This document shows positions 1 through 10,385 of a stretch of DNA of 64,000 bases, in pieces. Position 1 is the first letter of the stretch. Every line of letters begins with the position of its first letter. Source of the stretch: Byssothecium circinans (Eukaryota > Ascomycota > Dothideomycetes > Pleosporales > Massarinaceae); the NCBI GenBank assembly GCA_010015675.1, contig ML976978.1, positions 53,053-117,052 of the forward strand, read 5' to 3'. Both the position numbers and the translations under genes were made by a program. Below the pieces are notes generated by a model. That model saw nothing but the letters and a program-made list of their open reading frames with translations, was not told the DNA's origin and did no database searches.

Positions 1-321
1 CCGTTCGGTCTCGAGCGCGCCTACACCGCCAAGTACGGCTACCGCGACTTCGACGAAATGAAGGAGAAATGCCAGGACGAATTCAGCCTCATCTCGGGGA
101 AGGGCGAGGGTGTTGCTGTTGTCGCGCAGGGCATGCAGAGTTGTAGGCTTTTGCTTATCAATGGTGTGCTGGATGGGTGTATGCCGGTGGAGGATAGTAT
201 GTTGTTGGCGGAGTATGGGAGTGTGAAGGAGATGCGGTTTGTGAGGGATAGGGCGCATATGGGGTATCCTGAGGCTAATGGCGTGGTGTTTCCGTGGTTG
301 GAGGGGGTTATGGGGCAGTGA
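1..321 (+). CDS. Ayg1/FrsA-like alpha/beta hydrolase, 3' end only
   Basis: The window opens inside a reading frame (frame 1, no stop until TGA at 319-321). The 106 visible residues look like the C-terminal part of an alpha/beta hydrolase. They include a strand ending LLLINGVLDGCMP, an acidic stretch PVEDS, and a late histidine in the context DRAHMGYPEANG, followed by PWLEGVMG. That last pattern, with the catalytic-His position followed by GYPEAN and PWLE, is what I know from fungal FrsA-like hydrolases such as Ayg1. Ayg1 shortens heptaketide naphthopyrone in DHN-melanin synthesis. Function is inferred from family resemblance only; the nucleophile Ser lies outside the window. No melanin gene is visible next to it. 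It could equally be another DUF1100-type esterase. Confidence 0.55.
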   Translation, partial: PFGLERAYTAKYGYRDFDEMKEKCQDEFSLISGKGEGVAVVAQGMQSCRLLLINGVLDGCMPVEDSMLLAEYGSVKEMRFVRDRAHMGYPEANGVVFPWLEGVMGQ

Positions 322-713
322 GACATGGGGTGAGAGGGTTGTTGAGGAGGATTCGGAGTTGAGGAGGGTCGGGGTGGAGTACGAGTTTGTGTAGCTAGGG
401 TTGCTCAAGGTGGAAAGATCATGCGCAGCTAAATTAAAATGGCGTCACAGGTACTTATTTGACATATACAACATCCTTTGAGAGAGTATAGAGGCGGATT
501 TGTTATTTCTCCTCTCTGAACACTTTGCACTTCCGTACATGAAGCACTTCAGGCATCAAAAAGCTTTGGTACCTTTCTCTCCTCCTGCCGATCCTCTGGT
601 TCTTATCCATCGATTGTCACACGTAGGGCACGCATCATTTACATAAGCGAACTCCCTCCATTCCATTCAACAGGCGCCCTCGAAACATCATCCCCGCCTT
701 CTCCTTCTTCACT
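322..713. other. intergenic, no gene seen
   Basis: This 392-bp stretch lies between the hydrolase stop and the 3' end of the next minus-strand ORF. I see no coding signal; it is presumably convergent 3' UTR. Confidence 0.5.
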
Positions 714-1076
714 TTATGGGGCGAATTCGTTTACGCCTTTGAAGCGACCTTCTCCCTGCCACGCTTCGTCATTTCGCCCGCTCGAGGTCGGAGCCGTCGA
801 CGTAAAAGTCGATGGCTTGCCCAAACCTTCACCGGTAACTTTTTTCTGCTCGATATTTCGCCCGTTCGCTCCTTTGTCTGCGCCATCCATCGTTCCAGAT
901 ATATTCTCGTCGGTGTAGGGGTTGGATGCGTTGGGATTACGATGCGAGCGCTTGCAGAATGAGGATAAGCGGTCCATGGGTGAAGGGTTGGGCCAGGTGC
1001 ATATGGTGGAAGGGAGATGGATGGCCGTAGAGAGGACTGCGAACAGTGGGATGCGTAGGGAGGCGGGGATATGCAT
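714..1076 (-). CDS. small possibly secreted protein, unknown
   Basis: A 120-residue frame starts at the ATG whose complement is 1074-1076. I chose this start because it places a hydrophobic segment right at the N-terminus (MHIPASLRIPLFAVLSTAIH), which looks like a signal peptide; an upstream ATG ten codons earlier would bury it. The rest is polar and low in complexity, rich in Ser, Asn and Gly, with only two cysteines (residues about 26 and 37). No family is recognised. Fungal genomes produce many chance ORFs of this size and there is no intron or homologue to support it, so it is only a candidate. Confidence 0.33.
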   Translation of the reverse strand: MHIPASLRIPLFAVLSTAIHLPSTICTWPNPSPMDRLSSFCKRSHRNPNASNPYTDENISGTMDGADKGANGRNIEQKKVTGEGLGKPSTFTSTAPTSSGRNDEAWQGEGRFKGVNEFAP

Positions 1077-4000
1077 TAGTGGTGAGTTGAGTGTGTAGGG
1101 GTTCACGATGAGGATGGCGTGAAAGTAGGGAAGGGGAATTTTAAAAGGAGCAGTGGGGTGTAAAGAGAGACGTATTTAAGATCAGGTTTATATATGTGGA
1201 TATATTGCGACAGGGGCCAGAGCGGGGACTGTAAGAACGCCTGTGACTGTACACGTACCTTAGTGAGGTTTGAAAGATGCGAGATATTGCCAGATCTGGT
1301 AGTATTTTGCGCGTTTTGCGAAGCCCCTGCATTCAAGAGTTATGGATGAGTATGTAGTTTGATGTCGGTGTAAGCCGGATACGAGGCGTTTTTGTACTGC
1401 GGGATGACCGCACTAAGATGAGAGCTCTTTACAATATGTGGATATGGTTCACTCAGCGTCGTTCTGTTTTTAAATTCTCTCACTCTTGTGCAACAAAATT
1501 GACAAGTTGCAGAGATTGGCTCCTTAATTACATGCAACACTGCCTTCTTCGGTAGCATTGCTTAAAATAACTTCCCATCATTGTGTAAGATAACGCGGTG
1601 GGAGATGTATTCCCCATATCACCCTTAAGGTTCAACACAGCCCCACGCCATGGGACTGTGCCCTTAGAGGCTGTATATATATCTCAGCTTTGGGAGTACG
1701 GAGAGTAGCCTGTCTGTGGTGATCAGAGTCCGGTTTAATAAAGGCATTGTTGAAAATTTCCACGGTGCCATTCTTGATGTGGAGGTCGATTCTGATACAC
1801 TTGATGGCTCAATTCAAGCTCGCTTGTTTTCCTGGCCGGGAGTTGAAAAGAGAGACTGTGAGGGTCATGAGTAGTTCTCGAGTGTAAAGATCGAGCCGTG
1901 GGGCGCCAGTGGCTGAGCCGACGGATAGCCGGATGCCTCTCGTGGAGAAGAAAAGTTGGCACTAAGGTATAAAAATACTAAACGGTTGCTTTTTCTTATC
2001 AATGAGTCTGCCAGGTTTCTGGCGGGTACCTTAAGCTCTGTGTCGCCTGCCCTGCTCTCTTTTCTTTACCTTCTACTGTTTTCACTCCACATCACTGCAT
2101 TTTTACATCACGTTTTGACATACATTGGCGCCTCTGTGCACTACTGTATACAAGGCTTATAAGCTACAACCCAGGCCTGACCAGCCATCAACATCACCGC
2201 ACTCTGTAATTAACTTTTGCTTTTGTATCCTTGCATGGAGGGGGATTAGGGACCGACAGGCTCTCCCTTCTAGGGAGGGTGGCTACTACAAGAACTGTCC
2301 TCACACCTGTGCTTGGTACGTTTATTATGCCCCCTGGGAGGCTCATGTAAATAAGGCCTACGGCTACTTTACAGGACGTAAATCAATACGAACCAATCAA
2401 CCAACCAACGACGGGTACCTTAACACAGGTTTGCTGTCTCCAGCTCTTGGCTCCCCGTGCGAGGATGAGAGGCATCACAAGCTTATCTGAATTTTTTTCC
2501 CAAGGTGTTTAAATCGGTACCGGGGATGAAGGCATAGAGACTGCGGCTGGTGTAGGATTCGCCACTCGCTGGACTACTAAAGTAAATGACACTTTACCTA
2601 GATAATTACTATAGCCCTTGATACGAATACAGTTCGTCTTTTTTCCTCTATATTTGGTGCTCTAGACTAAGCGACGGGGCGCTTAAAGCCTTAGCGCATA
2701 AATAATGCTGCTACACTTAGCGCATCTTTTCAATCTATCGTAACCAAGTGTGATGAAACTTTGCCGTGGTATGCCGGAGCCAAAGGACCCTTTTACTAAG
2801 TACATTGAAAACTAAGGGTCCTAAGTATCGCCGCCTAATCTATCTATTCTATTAATGCAGCTTTACATGTCTTCTCCTACCACGCAAACGGATTGAAGTA
2901 ACAAATATGAAGTAACTAAAGTATAAGGTCCTTTCACTAAGATATTAAGCTATTAGTATTTTGTTGGAGAGGATATCGAGGGCCCGACATCCACGGCCAG
3001 TTTGTCAGGGAAAATCATTATGCCAACCACGGTGACTCTGGTGACCAGCAGGCTGAAGATGGAAAGCCATTACAGAGCTATTGTTTTAGCTTCTCACGAT
3101 AAGCTGGGCTTCATTTGTTTTATAAAGGACTAATTTAATAAATTTAGTTTAACCATTGGCGCTACTACAAGCCGAAGAACGTTCGGGTAGTAAACGAAAA
3201 AATATCATGCTAGATTGTGGGGAAGGTTTCGGGATTCAAGTCTTATAGCTACAGGATTCCAAACTTTAAGTCAGATAGTATGAATGTACCACTCCTGAGA
3301 TAGGATCACGCCACTTAATCATCTTTTCTCGCTTCCACTCACAACCTCAGTTTTCGCTGGCTGCTGTTGGTAAACAGTTTTATGAATTGCTGGTACGCTT
3401 TTCTAATACCTAAAAGACATAATTAGAGCTATTTTCACACTTATTTGTATTGCTTGGAGTGAAGGAGCATTTTCAGATGGGCAAGCTAGGAGATTAGCAA
3501 TACTAACTGTGGCCCAACCGGCATAAGGCATAGTAAGGATTCAGGGTAAGGACCTCCTCCAGTTTGATATCATGGCTCTCGCGGGAAGAAGATCTAGGGA
3601 AATAACTGTTGAAACTAAAATGACATTGAAGCTTAAGGACGAGGCGGAGTATTAAGTACTGAATCCCCCTACCATAAGTTTTATAGAGTATTATTGTTGA
3701 TTGCTTCCCAAGATTCTCCTCTTGTAAGAGAGTAGGTGACTGGCCACGCTGTAGATAAGTATAAATGTAGGACTTGCGTGCATACTTGAGGAAGCTAAAG
3801 AAGAAATGCCGTAGACTGGATAGGAAGGATGAAGACCGTTTGTGGGCCTGTCAAGCACTGTACAGGGTATCTATTGTATTGAAGCTGATGGCCAAGAAGC
3901 GTAAGATGCGCTGGCTATTTTTTTTCTTTTGTGGGCTATGTAGGATATAGTTGATTATAATAAGCTTACATTCCCTTCTCATTATATGCCACTGGAGTTT

Positions 4001-4290
4001 ATATTATACAGAGTTCTTAGAAACTGTCTGAATTCTTCTTCGTTTCCGTTGAATTCTTCTGTGAGGTGCATTGTGTTGTTTATCAACTTAAACACTATAT
4101 TGATGACGTACACTGTTCAACTGTCGAGAATATACGTGTTGATGAAACCAATTCAAACAGAGTTGCGGAGTGCTATAAAGCGCCTTGCAGCTGGTCACAT
4201 TATCCCCACACAATGCCCGCCCGCTCCATATATCTTACTCTCCTTTCTCTTCACCGCAAAATTCGCACAACTCCTGCTGTTCCCGCAACC
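1077..4290. other. long gene-free, AT-rich stretch
   Basis: This is 3.2 kb with only short ORFs on both strands. From about 2.5 to 4.0 kb it is AT-rich with many TpA steps, which looks like an old RIP-mutated repeat. I could not find terminal repeats or a recognisable transposase or reverse transcriptase. The last 50 bases (CT-rich, around 4240-4290) are probably the 5' UTR of the following kinase-like gene. Confidence 0.4.
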
Positions 4291-5112
4291 ATGTCACCAA
4301 ATCACAGCCTTGGAGAAGGAAAGTTGACTTCTCCAAAACTACCTAGAGACCAAGATGGCTACAGATTCCTCCGCAAGCTTGACGAAGACGGGTCCCAGAA
4401 TCTTGGAATATACCTTGTCAGGGACGTTAGAACCGCAGAGCTTGTTGTATGCAAGATTCCTGACCCACGGTATGTGCGCGAGGAGAAGGAAGCGGAGTAT
4501 TACGCAAAGGTCCGAGGCCATAGGAACATTGTCAATATGTACAAGTTTTCCCCACCGAATCGGCTGTACATGGAGTTCTGCGACACTGGCAACATATTGC
4601 AACTGGTCAACCGGTACAACACTGCCAAGCGCCCAATTCCCGAGCTGTTCATCTGGCATGTTGCAGAAGCTTTGATGCGTGCACTTTGCTATCTGCATCA
4701 CGGTATCCAGGACTTCGAGAAAGATCCCAAACTCTGTCCAGACTGGGAACCTCTGATCCACTGCGATGTTACCACTCACAATGTGCTTCTCACGAAGTCG
4801 CCCGGTGACCTTTATCCTCGCGTTCTCCTGGCAGATTTCGGCTGTGCAAAGTTTAAGAAAGAGGACGACGTGGCGGTTGAGATGCGCGATCTCACCAACG
4901 TGTTTGTCCTTCTACGAAGACTTTGCGAGGCTGATGGAACTAATTTATTCAGTACTAGATACTCGGTTGAATTGAAGAGCCTGCTTCAACAGAGGTGGTC
5001 GAAGCCGGGGTGGCTTGAGTCGGCTGATAGGTTCTTGAAGAGTATCTTGAGGACGAAGGCATTAAAGGAGAAACGTCTGTCCGTGAATGCAGAGCTTTTG
5101 TTGGAAGGTTAA
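4291..5112 (+). CDS. protein kinase-like protein with a shortened activation segment
   Basis: This is a 273-residue single-exon protein. The ORF is open further upstream, but the ATG at 4291 (preceded by CAACC, a good fungal start context) directly precedes the kinase fold. Visible motifs are the ATP-anchoring lysine in VVCK (K55), RGHRNIV for the alphaC/beta4 region, the catalytic loop HCDVTTHNVLL (D159, N164) and the Mg-binding DFG (D182). After DFGCAKFKK the sequence jumps almost at once to VEMRDLTNVF, which aligns with the alphaF helix. The usual activation loop and its APE-like end are therefore missing. The family resembles the fungus-specific serine/threonine kinases found in expanded numbers in Pezizomycotina. 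Catalytic residues are present, but substrate binding may be altered. The substrate is unknown. Confidence 0.75.
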   Translation: MSPNHSLGEGKLTSPKLPRDQDGYRFLRKLDEDGSQNLGIYLVRDVRTAELVVCKIPDPRYVREEKEAEYYAKVRGHRNIVNMYKFSPPNRLYMEFCDTGNILQLVNRYNTAKRPIPELFIWHVAEALMRALCYLHHGIQDFEKDPKLCPDWEPLIHCDVTTHNVLLTKSPGDLYPRVLLADFGCAKFKKEDDVAVEMRDLTNVFVLLRRLCEADGTNLFSTRYSVELKSLLQQRWSKPGWLESADRFLKSILRTKALKEKRLSVNAELLLEG

Positions 5113-5371
5113 AGTTTAGGATATTTCAAGATTGCTTGGTACCGTTAGCTCTTTACGTTATGATCTCTCTTAGATGTTATACGTAGTGGATATTCATCAG
5201 CAATTTAGTTAACAGCAGCAAGGGGTACATTACTTCATCACGTATGGTAGGGAGTGAAGCATTTACACAATCATGTTTCTTGTTTATCTAACTATTTCAC
5301 TCCAATGCTTGACGACCTGCCTCCACTCTTTCGCAGCTTGTTCCCACCGCCCCCGCTCGACACCCAAACCC

Positions 5372-5436
5372 TTACCACCTTCCCATCTCCACTCCCCCGC
5401 CAGTCCTCGCTCCACCGTCCCTCGCCGATTCCGGCT

Positions 5437-5522
<86 letters not shown>

Positions 5523-5523
5523 T

Positions 5524-5570
<47 letters not shown>

Positions 5571-7144
5571 GTTTTGGTGGCTCTTGAGGCCCTCGATCGG
5601 GAGTAACCGCCCCAGCGCTTGACAGGCTTGCCCTCTTCTAGGAGCAGCTTGTCCTTCTCTATCTTGCGCTTGGTGTTCCCATTGGCCAGCGCGTACATGA
5701 TACAGCGGCTGGTTGGGTGGCCAAAACTCTTGCTGTGGTTCTTCTCCGTGCCGGCGCAGTGCGCACACTGGACTCTCGCCCGGCACTTGTTGGAGGGGTC
5801 CTTCGCGTTCTCCATATGATCGTGGCTTCCGCAACGGAAGCAGCACAGATAAGAACCGTACGGACAGGCGTGGCTCGCGCACAACAGTTCTATCTCGTCG
5901 ACGACGTCCTCAGGTGTCATGCCTTCTTCAACGCGATCTTCGTCGCGCAGAACGTCATTCTCGAAGATCGCCATCTGGAAGGCATCGAACGTCGTTATGG
6001 CTGCATCGTTGTTTGCGTTATGCGGATGACGATACGGAACGTGGCAGAAGATCGTTAACTTCTGCAGGCCAATTTGGTTGTTGTGGTGGGACCAAATCTT
6101 CACGTCCCGGGCAAGCTGTTGTGTGTCGAGCACCTTGACGACATTGTGAAAGTCGCAAGGGCTCCAATCCATTGTCGTCGAGAGCTTTGCGAGGTCACTG
6201 CCCAGAGCGTGGCCCAGGAGGATGACCGGGCGGAATCCGAGCTCAGGCTTTGAAGGGTCGAGGAGCTGGCCAAATGTCTCATTGAGGTACTTGCGCGTGT
6301 TAGCCAAGTCCACAAAGCGGGTCTGTCCGAAACGGTTGTCCTCGGGATGGCCTGGGCAGGTTCCGATGTTGATGAGGTGTGCGTTTTCCTCGACTCGGAT
6401 GTGACAGAATGTTAGCCTCTGCATGAAGTTGCGGCCATGAGGACCCCTATCTTGGATCCCGTGCATCTCACGGACCGAGAAGTGGTTGAGGCCCACTTCG
6501 CAGATCTTGTGCGAGTCGGCGGTCCAACCTTCAGTGTCAAAGCATATTACTACAGCATCCTGCAGAAGGGGGGGAGCGTTTGCGAACTTGCCCAACCCCA
6601 GGCAGTGCTGCAGCGTGGAGAGATGTGTTTTGTTGGCAAGGAACTTCTCAAGGGCATTCAAGCTCTCCTGGGCCAACGGCTCGTGGACTTTCTTCTCGGA
6701 AGACGCCTCACAACGCTTCTCGGCCTGTCTGACTGCTTCGACTTTCTCCGGCGCAGCAGGAGGCTTTCCCGACACAACGGTAGCCCAGTTCATGGCTGGC
6801 GCCTTGGTCACGTGTTTCATATCTCCCTCTTTCTGTTGATCATTGCCGATGGAGAGCTTCGACAGGGCTGGAGCGAGTGATGGGTATTCCGAATCGACGG
6901 TGAAGGCGGGCGAGGTCAAGGGAGCCGACGTTGATGGAGGCATAGGCGCATGCGAGAGTACTGTAGGAGGAGCAGGAGTTGAGTTGGCAGACGCGAGAGC
7001 ATGAGGTGATTGTGGTAGCTCCTTGGGCACAGATTTCTTCTTCTTGAATATAACTTGCCTAGAGTGCGGAGGTTGCGGGGTCTCGGGAGCGGACTTGGAG
7101 AAGGACGCTGCAGCAGCTGCGGCGTAGGAATGGGGGCCTGCCAT
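5372..7144 (-). CDS. Gfd2/YDR514C-like DEDDh ribonuclease-H-fold protein with CCHC-type cysteines and poly-Asn tail
   Basis: This single-exon frame encodes 590 residues from ATG 7142-7144. Residues 1-190 are low in complexity, with an Ala run near the start. From about 195 comes a 3'-5' exonuclease-like fold: CFDTEGW (D203, E205), GHALGSDL (D317) and HNANNDAAIT (H375, D380). Together these fit a DEDDh active site. The nearest family I know is the Gfd2/YDR514C-like domain. Residues about 424-481 carry many Cys and His (CCFRCGSHDH, CAHC, FGHPTSRC) in a zinc-knuckle-like arrangement, suggesting nucleic-acid binding. A basic segment precedes an Asn/Ser tract at about 526-570 encoded by the TTG/CTG microsatellite. 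A short Gly-rich tail ends at the stop at 5372-5374. An RNA or DNA exonuclease role is inferred; the substrate is unknown. Confidence 0.75.
5439..5570. repeat. TTG/CTG trinucleotide array with 15-bp higher-order period
   Basis: About 44 uninterrupted trinucleotides start as pure (TTG)n and then become repeats of roughly TTGTTGTTGCTGCTG. On the minus strand the coding frame reads Asn with paired Ser. It lies wholly inside the preceding gene and keeps its frame. Other frames would read poly-Gln, poly-Cys or poly-Val. Confidence 0.95.
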
Positions 7145-8778
7145 TGTGATGGGCGGTGAGGGTTGAGTGTGAAAGTTTCTGAAGATTCTAAAGGTTTGTG
7201 TTAGTAGGTGTGCATCCAGAGAGGATTGTAGAAATCGCTAGTGACGAGAAGAGCAGAGGTGGTGTGTGTGAGGGAGCGCACCGATGCGGGAGTATTTAGA
7301 CTAGGAGACAGGCGGAAAATATAAGGCCCGGTTTAGGCGAGAAGTGAGGTCTGAGTGAATCGCTGAGCGGTCTTTGTGCTGAGCGATAAGCTGGCTATTG
7401 TGGCGCCAGACACACTGCGTTTGTGTCGCCAGCCTCCTACCCATGTGCCACAATCATGCTCAACTCTGCTGACTCCGAATGATACCAAACAGCATAATCG
7501 CTCTGCGTGCTGCTAACATGTATGTTTTTAATATGGGTCATTCGGGAATCCGTGCGCGAGTGTACGCTAGTGTGCCTAACTTCCTGCACAAATACCGCGA
7601 CAAAAGGAAAACACAGGGCATTAGTGATTAGATGACAAGAGACTTCTGCACGCCAGAGCTGATTTCTTCTGTTTATGGTACTATTAACTGTGATTGCTTT
7701 GTGTTTATTCTCGGACTGTCAAGGCCGCGTGCTCTGTGCTATCGAAGATCAAGGCGATGAGTCACTCCTCGAATGGACTTTCGCGTCTTAGTGGCTCAGC
7801 TCTTTCTAAATAACAGTGTTTTAATGCTGTAACGCTGAAAAATGCTATTGTTGTAGGTACCTTGACAGAGACCGCAAAGATGAAGGTACGCAAGGTTGAA
7901 GGTACAGTCAAGCGTCAAAAGTCTCGCAACGGGGCATTTTCCTGGGCTTTGTGCCAAATAGTGAAGTGACACCGATAGATGGAGCCTAGGAGTTTGAAGA
8001 GGGCTTTAGACCACTCGCATTGTTAACACAAACCTAACGATTGGTCTCTGGGGGATTCCTTTTGGTATAAAGTGTGTCGAGCCTAGTACTTTCATAGGGA
8101 TGGAGGTGAAGGTTCTGTAGCTTGCGACAATCACCACTGACATCGTGATCAAGGAACACACTAGCACGGCATGTTGAAAATGGAAGCTTCTCTACGTGCC
8201 ATTTCCAATTCTTAATGGCCTTCTTGCTGGCGGATTGAATCAGGATAACAAACGTGTCAAAATTAATCTAGTGCAGGGCAATGTTGTGGAAAGGCCGCAG
8301 TATAGCGTGCAAAAATGCGAGTACAGATATGCGTCGAAAGTTCAAACTCTAGCATCGCTTTCTATAGTTTGCGCTTGCTGAAGTGTTACAACGCTCCCGT
8401 GCTAGTTTTGTACTAGAACTGAACTATCATAAAAGAGGCACATATACTGTACTATGTAGTTATGGTGTAGACATATTCGATGTCCCTCTTTGGTCTAACA
8501 GCTTCCTGTTTTAATCACCAAATATGATTGCGAGAGTGATCACATCAGTCTAGATTGCACTCTGAATGGAAAAAGCTCATTATGATCTAGGACTGTGACC
8601 TTTCAGATACCTGCAGCCATGTCTGTCCATCAAAAGTCGTCTCGCTCAGTCTCGATCATTGTGCACTAAGGCAGAACCCTGTGCTTTCACACCATACATT
8701 ATGAAGTCAGGACCTCCATATTCCAAACGGCCTCCTGATTGCCCCCCGTGTTATTCTCCAACTCCATGCAAGCTAACG
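7145..8778. other. gene-free stretch upstream of the nuclease-fold gene
   Basis: This is 1.6 kb of mixed composition. The first 250 bases are probably the promoter and 5' UTR of the minus-strand gene. Beyond that I found only short ORFs without family resemblance, no terminal repeats and no RNA gene. Confidence 0.45.
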
Positions 8779-9885
8779 CTAGGTCCTCCAATCGAAGAAG
8801 CTGTCCACTTGCTCAGCCGTAAACTCTTCCGTTTCAAAGCCGTGAACTTGGCAATCACGATCCTTGCCCTGGTAGCGGGCCACGCACCGCCACAACATAT
8901 ACAGAGGTACCGCGGAGGTCCGGAACCCCAAGAACATTGCGCATCTTGAAGATCTTTGCGGCTGGAGCCTGGGATGAGGGAGCTAGACACTTTCCGATAC
9001 AAACGCGCAAAATTCTGTAGTGTGTACGAGGGTCTCTTGAATACTAATTTGACCCAAGCTCAGGACAATGCCACGAACATCAAATGTAACGGATTCAAAA
9101 GGACCACTATTGGGGAAGGAATCGAACCAACCGCAGTCCCAAGCTTTTCGCCCGCGTAAGAGCGTAGAGGCCGGACTACCATAGACTGTCATTCCGTAGT
9201 GGAGAAGGTTGAGAGTCCGCAGCGATTTGAGAAGTGTTCGGATATTGGCAGGGACTTGCGCAAGGAGCCCTCGATTGTACCCGGGGAATGGTAATTCTAG
9301 ACTGAGATGGAGAGACCGCAGGAGCTTGAATGACGAAGAGATGTCGGATATGAAGGCTTGAGGTGCGAAGTTGAAATGCTCCCAGCGCAATTGGAAGTCG
9401 AACGTGTTTTTAATGAAGAACATCGAGGTCGTTTCTTCCCGGATCTGCTTGTTGGCCTGAATAGAGCGACGGTTGCAGCATCGTGAGTCCCATTGAGACC
9501 CACATTATCTATCTCGCAGCTGGCTAAAAAATTTTCGACAGCCGAATTCTTCCTGTAGTTGTATAGAAAAACTCCTAGAATGTCCGATTCTTCACCGCCC
9601 TCGAAAGGTTCTGTTCCATTCGGGCAAGTCACTAAACACTTGGCGTAGTTTTTCTGATACTCCCACAATTGTGACCTTCGGCCTAAGCAACTCTGGTTCG
9701 AAAATCCGATTGTGTAACTCTGCGGGGAGGTCGACGAAGCTCTTGCGATCGGTCGTATCACTGGTTCTTGGTTGTGCGCTTGGATAGTTGTCGTCATACT
9801 TACGTCCAGATGTTGTACTGTGCTCGCGCTTTTGGCATCGACGGCCAGTTGCGGGCTTTGATGCACGCTTCCGCTTCGTGCCCAT
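8779..9885 (-). pseudogene. decayed 2EXR/F-box-like protein, paralogue of the next gene
   Basis: Starting at ATG 9883-9885, the frame reads a basic N-terminus (MGTKRKRASKP) and then SFVDLPAELHNRIFEPELLRPK. This matches the 2EXR-type motif of the intact neighbour (LDLPAEIRNQIYELALIRPK). The reading then needs another frame (about 9590-9455, ending VALFR), then returns to the first frame at ANKQIREETTSMFF, matching RTNKQISEETTSLFY in the neighbour. A TAG at 8983-8985 interrupts the same frame again before a clean C-terminal stretch (KDRDCQVHGFETEEF) ending at 8779. Two frameshifts and one nonsense codon make it a pseudogene. The gene order and the shared basic N-terminus suggest tandem duplication. 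2EXR proteins have no established biochemical role. Confidence 0.65.
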
Positions 9886-10385
9886 GGTGGTGTCGTATAT
9901 GGGATAGTCGATCCGATAGTGTGATTTTATTGAATTGGAGGAAGGCAGTGCGGTTTAAATATAAAGACGGCGTACTTGGTAAGTCAGTAGCAATAGTGCA
10001 CTAGCCACAATGGCATCATGCCTGATGGCGAGCCAAATACAGTATTGGGCAGAGAACTGCACGTGCATTCTTCTCACCTTCGCCCTGAACGCATCCCCGC
10101 TTTTTTTTCTAGCGCCAAAGGCCTCATTTATTTTATAGGGCTAGTTCATCAAAATGCAAAGGAATTGAAGAAGTTGGCTTAATGCAGGCGAGCATTGCGA
10201 CCATATCTCAATCTCATAATACAAAGGCTTCGATAATACAGGAGCTTTGGGTACAATCCATTCATACTCCTATATAAACAGATGAATATATCTACCCTAG
10301 CTATTTGTGTGCTACGGAACCTACCTCTCATTACTCGTAGAAGAGGTTGCAGCAGCGCCTCGGAGTGTATACACAAAATACATGG
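9886..10385. other. intergenic between the two 2EXR copies
   Basis: This is 500 bp holding the presumed promoter of the decayed copy and the 3' region of the intact copy. A T-run occurs at about 10101-10108. No gene is seen. Confidence 0.5.

Noticed and set aside
5436..5882. A 148-codon frame with a 47-residue poly-Gln tail
   Set aside because: It is the shifted reading of the TTG/CTG array and the nuclease-fold gene on the same strand; the 590-residue frame has the domain motifs.
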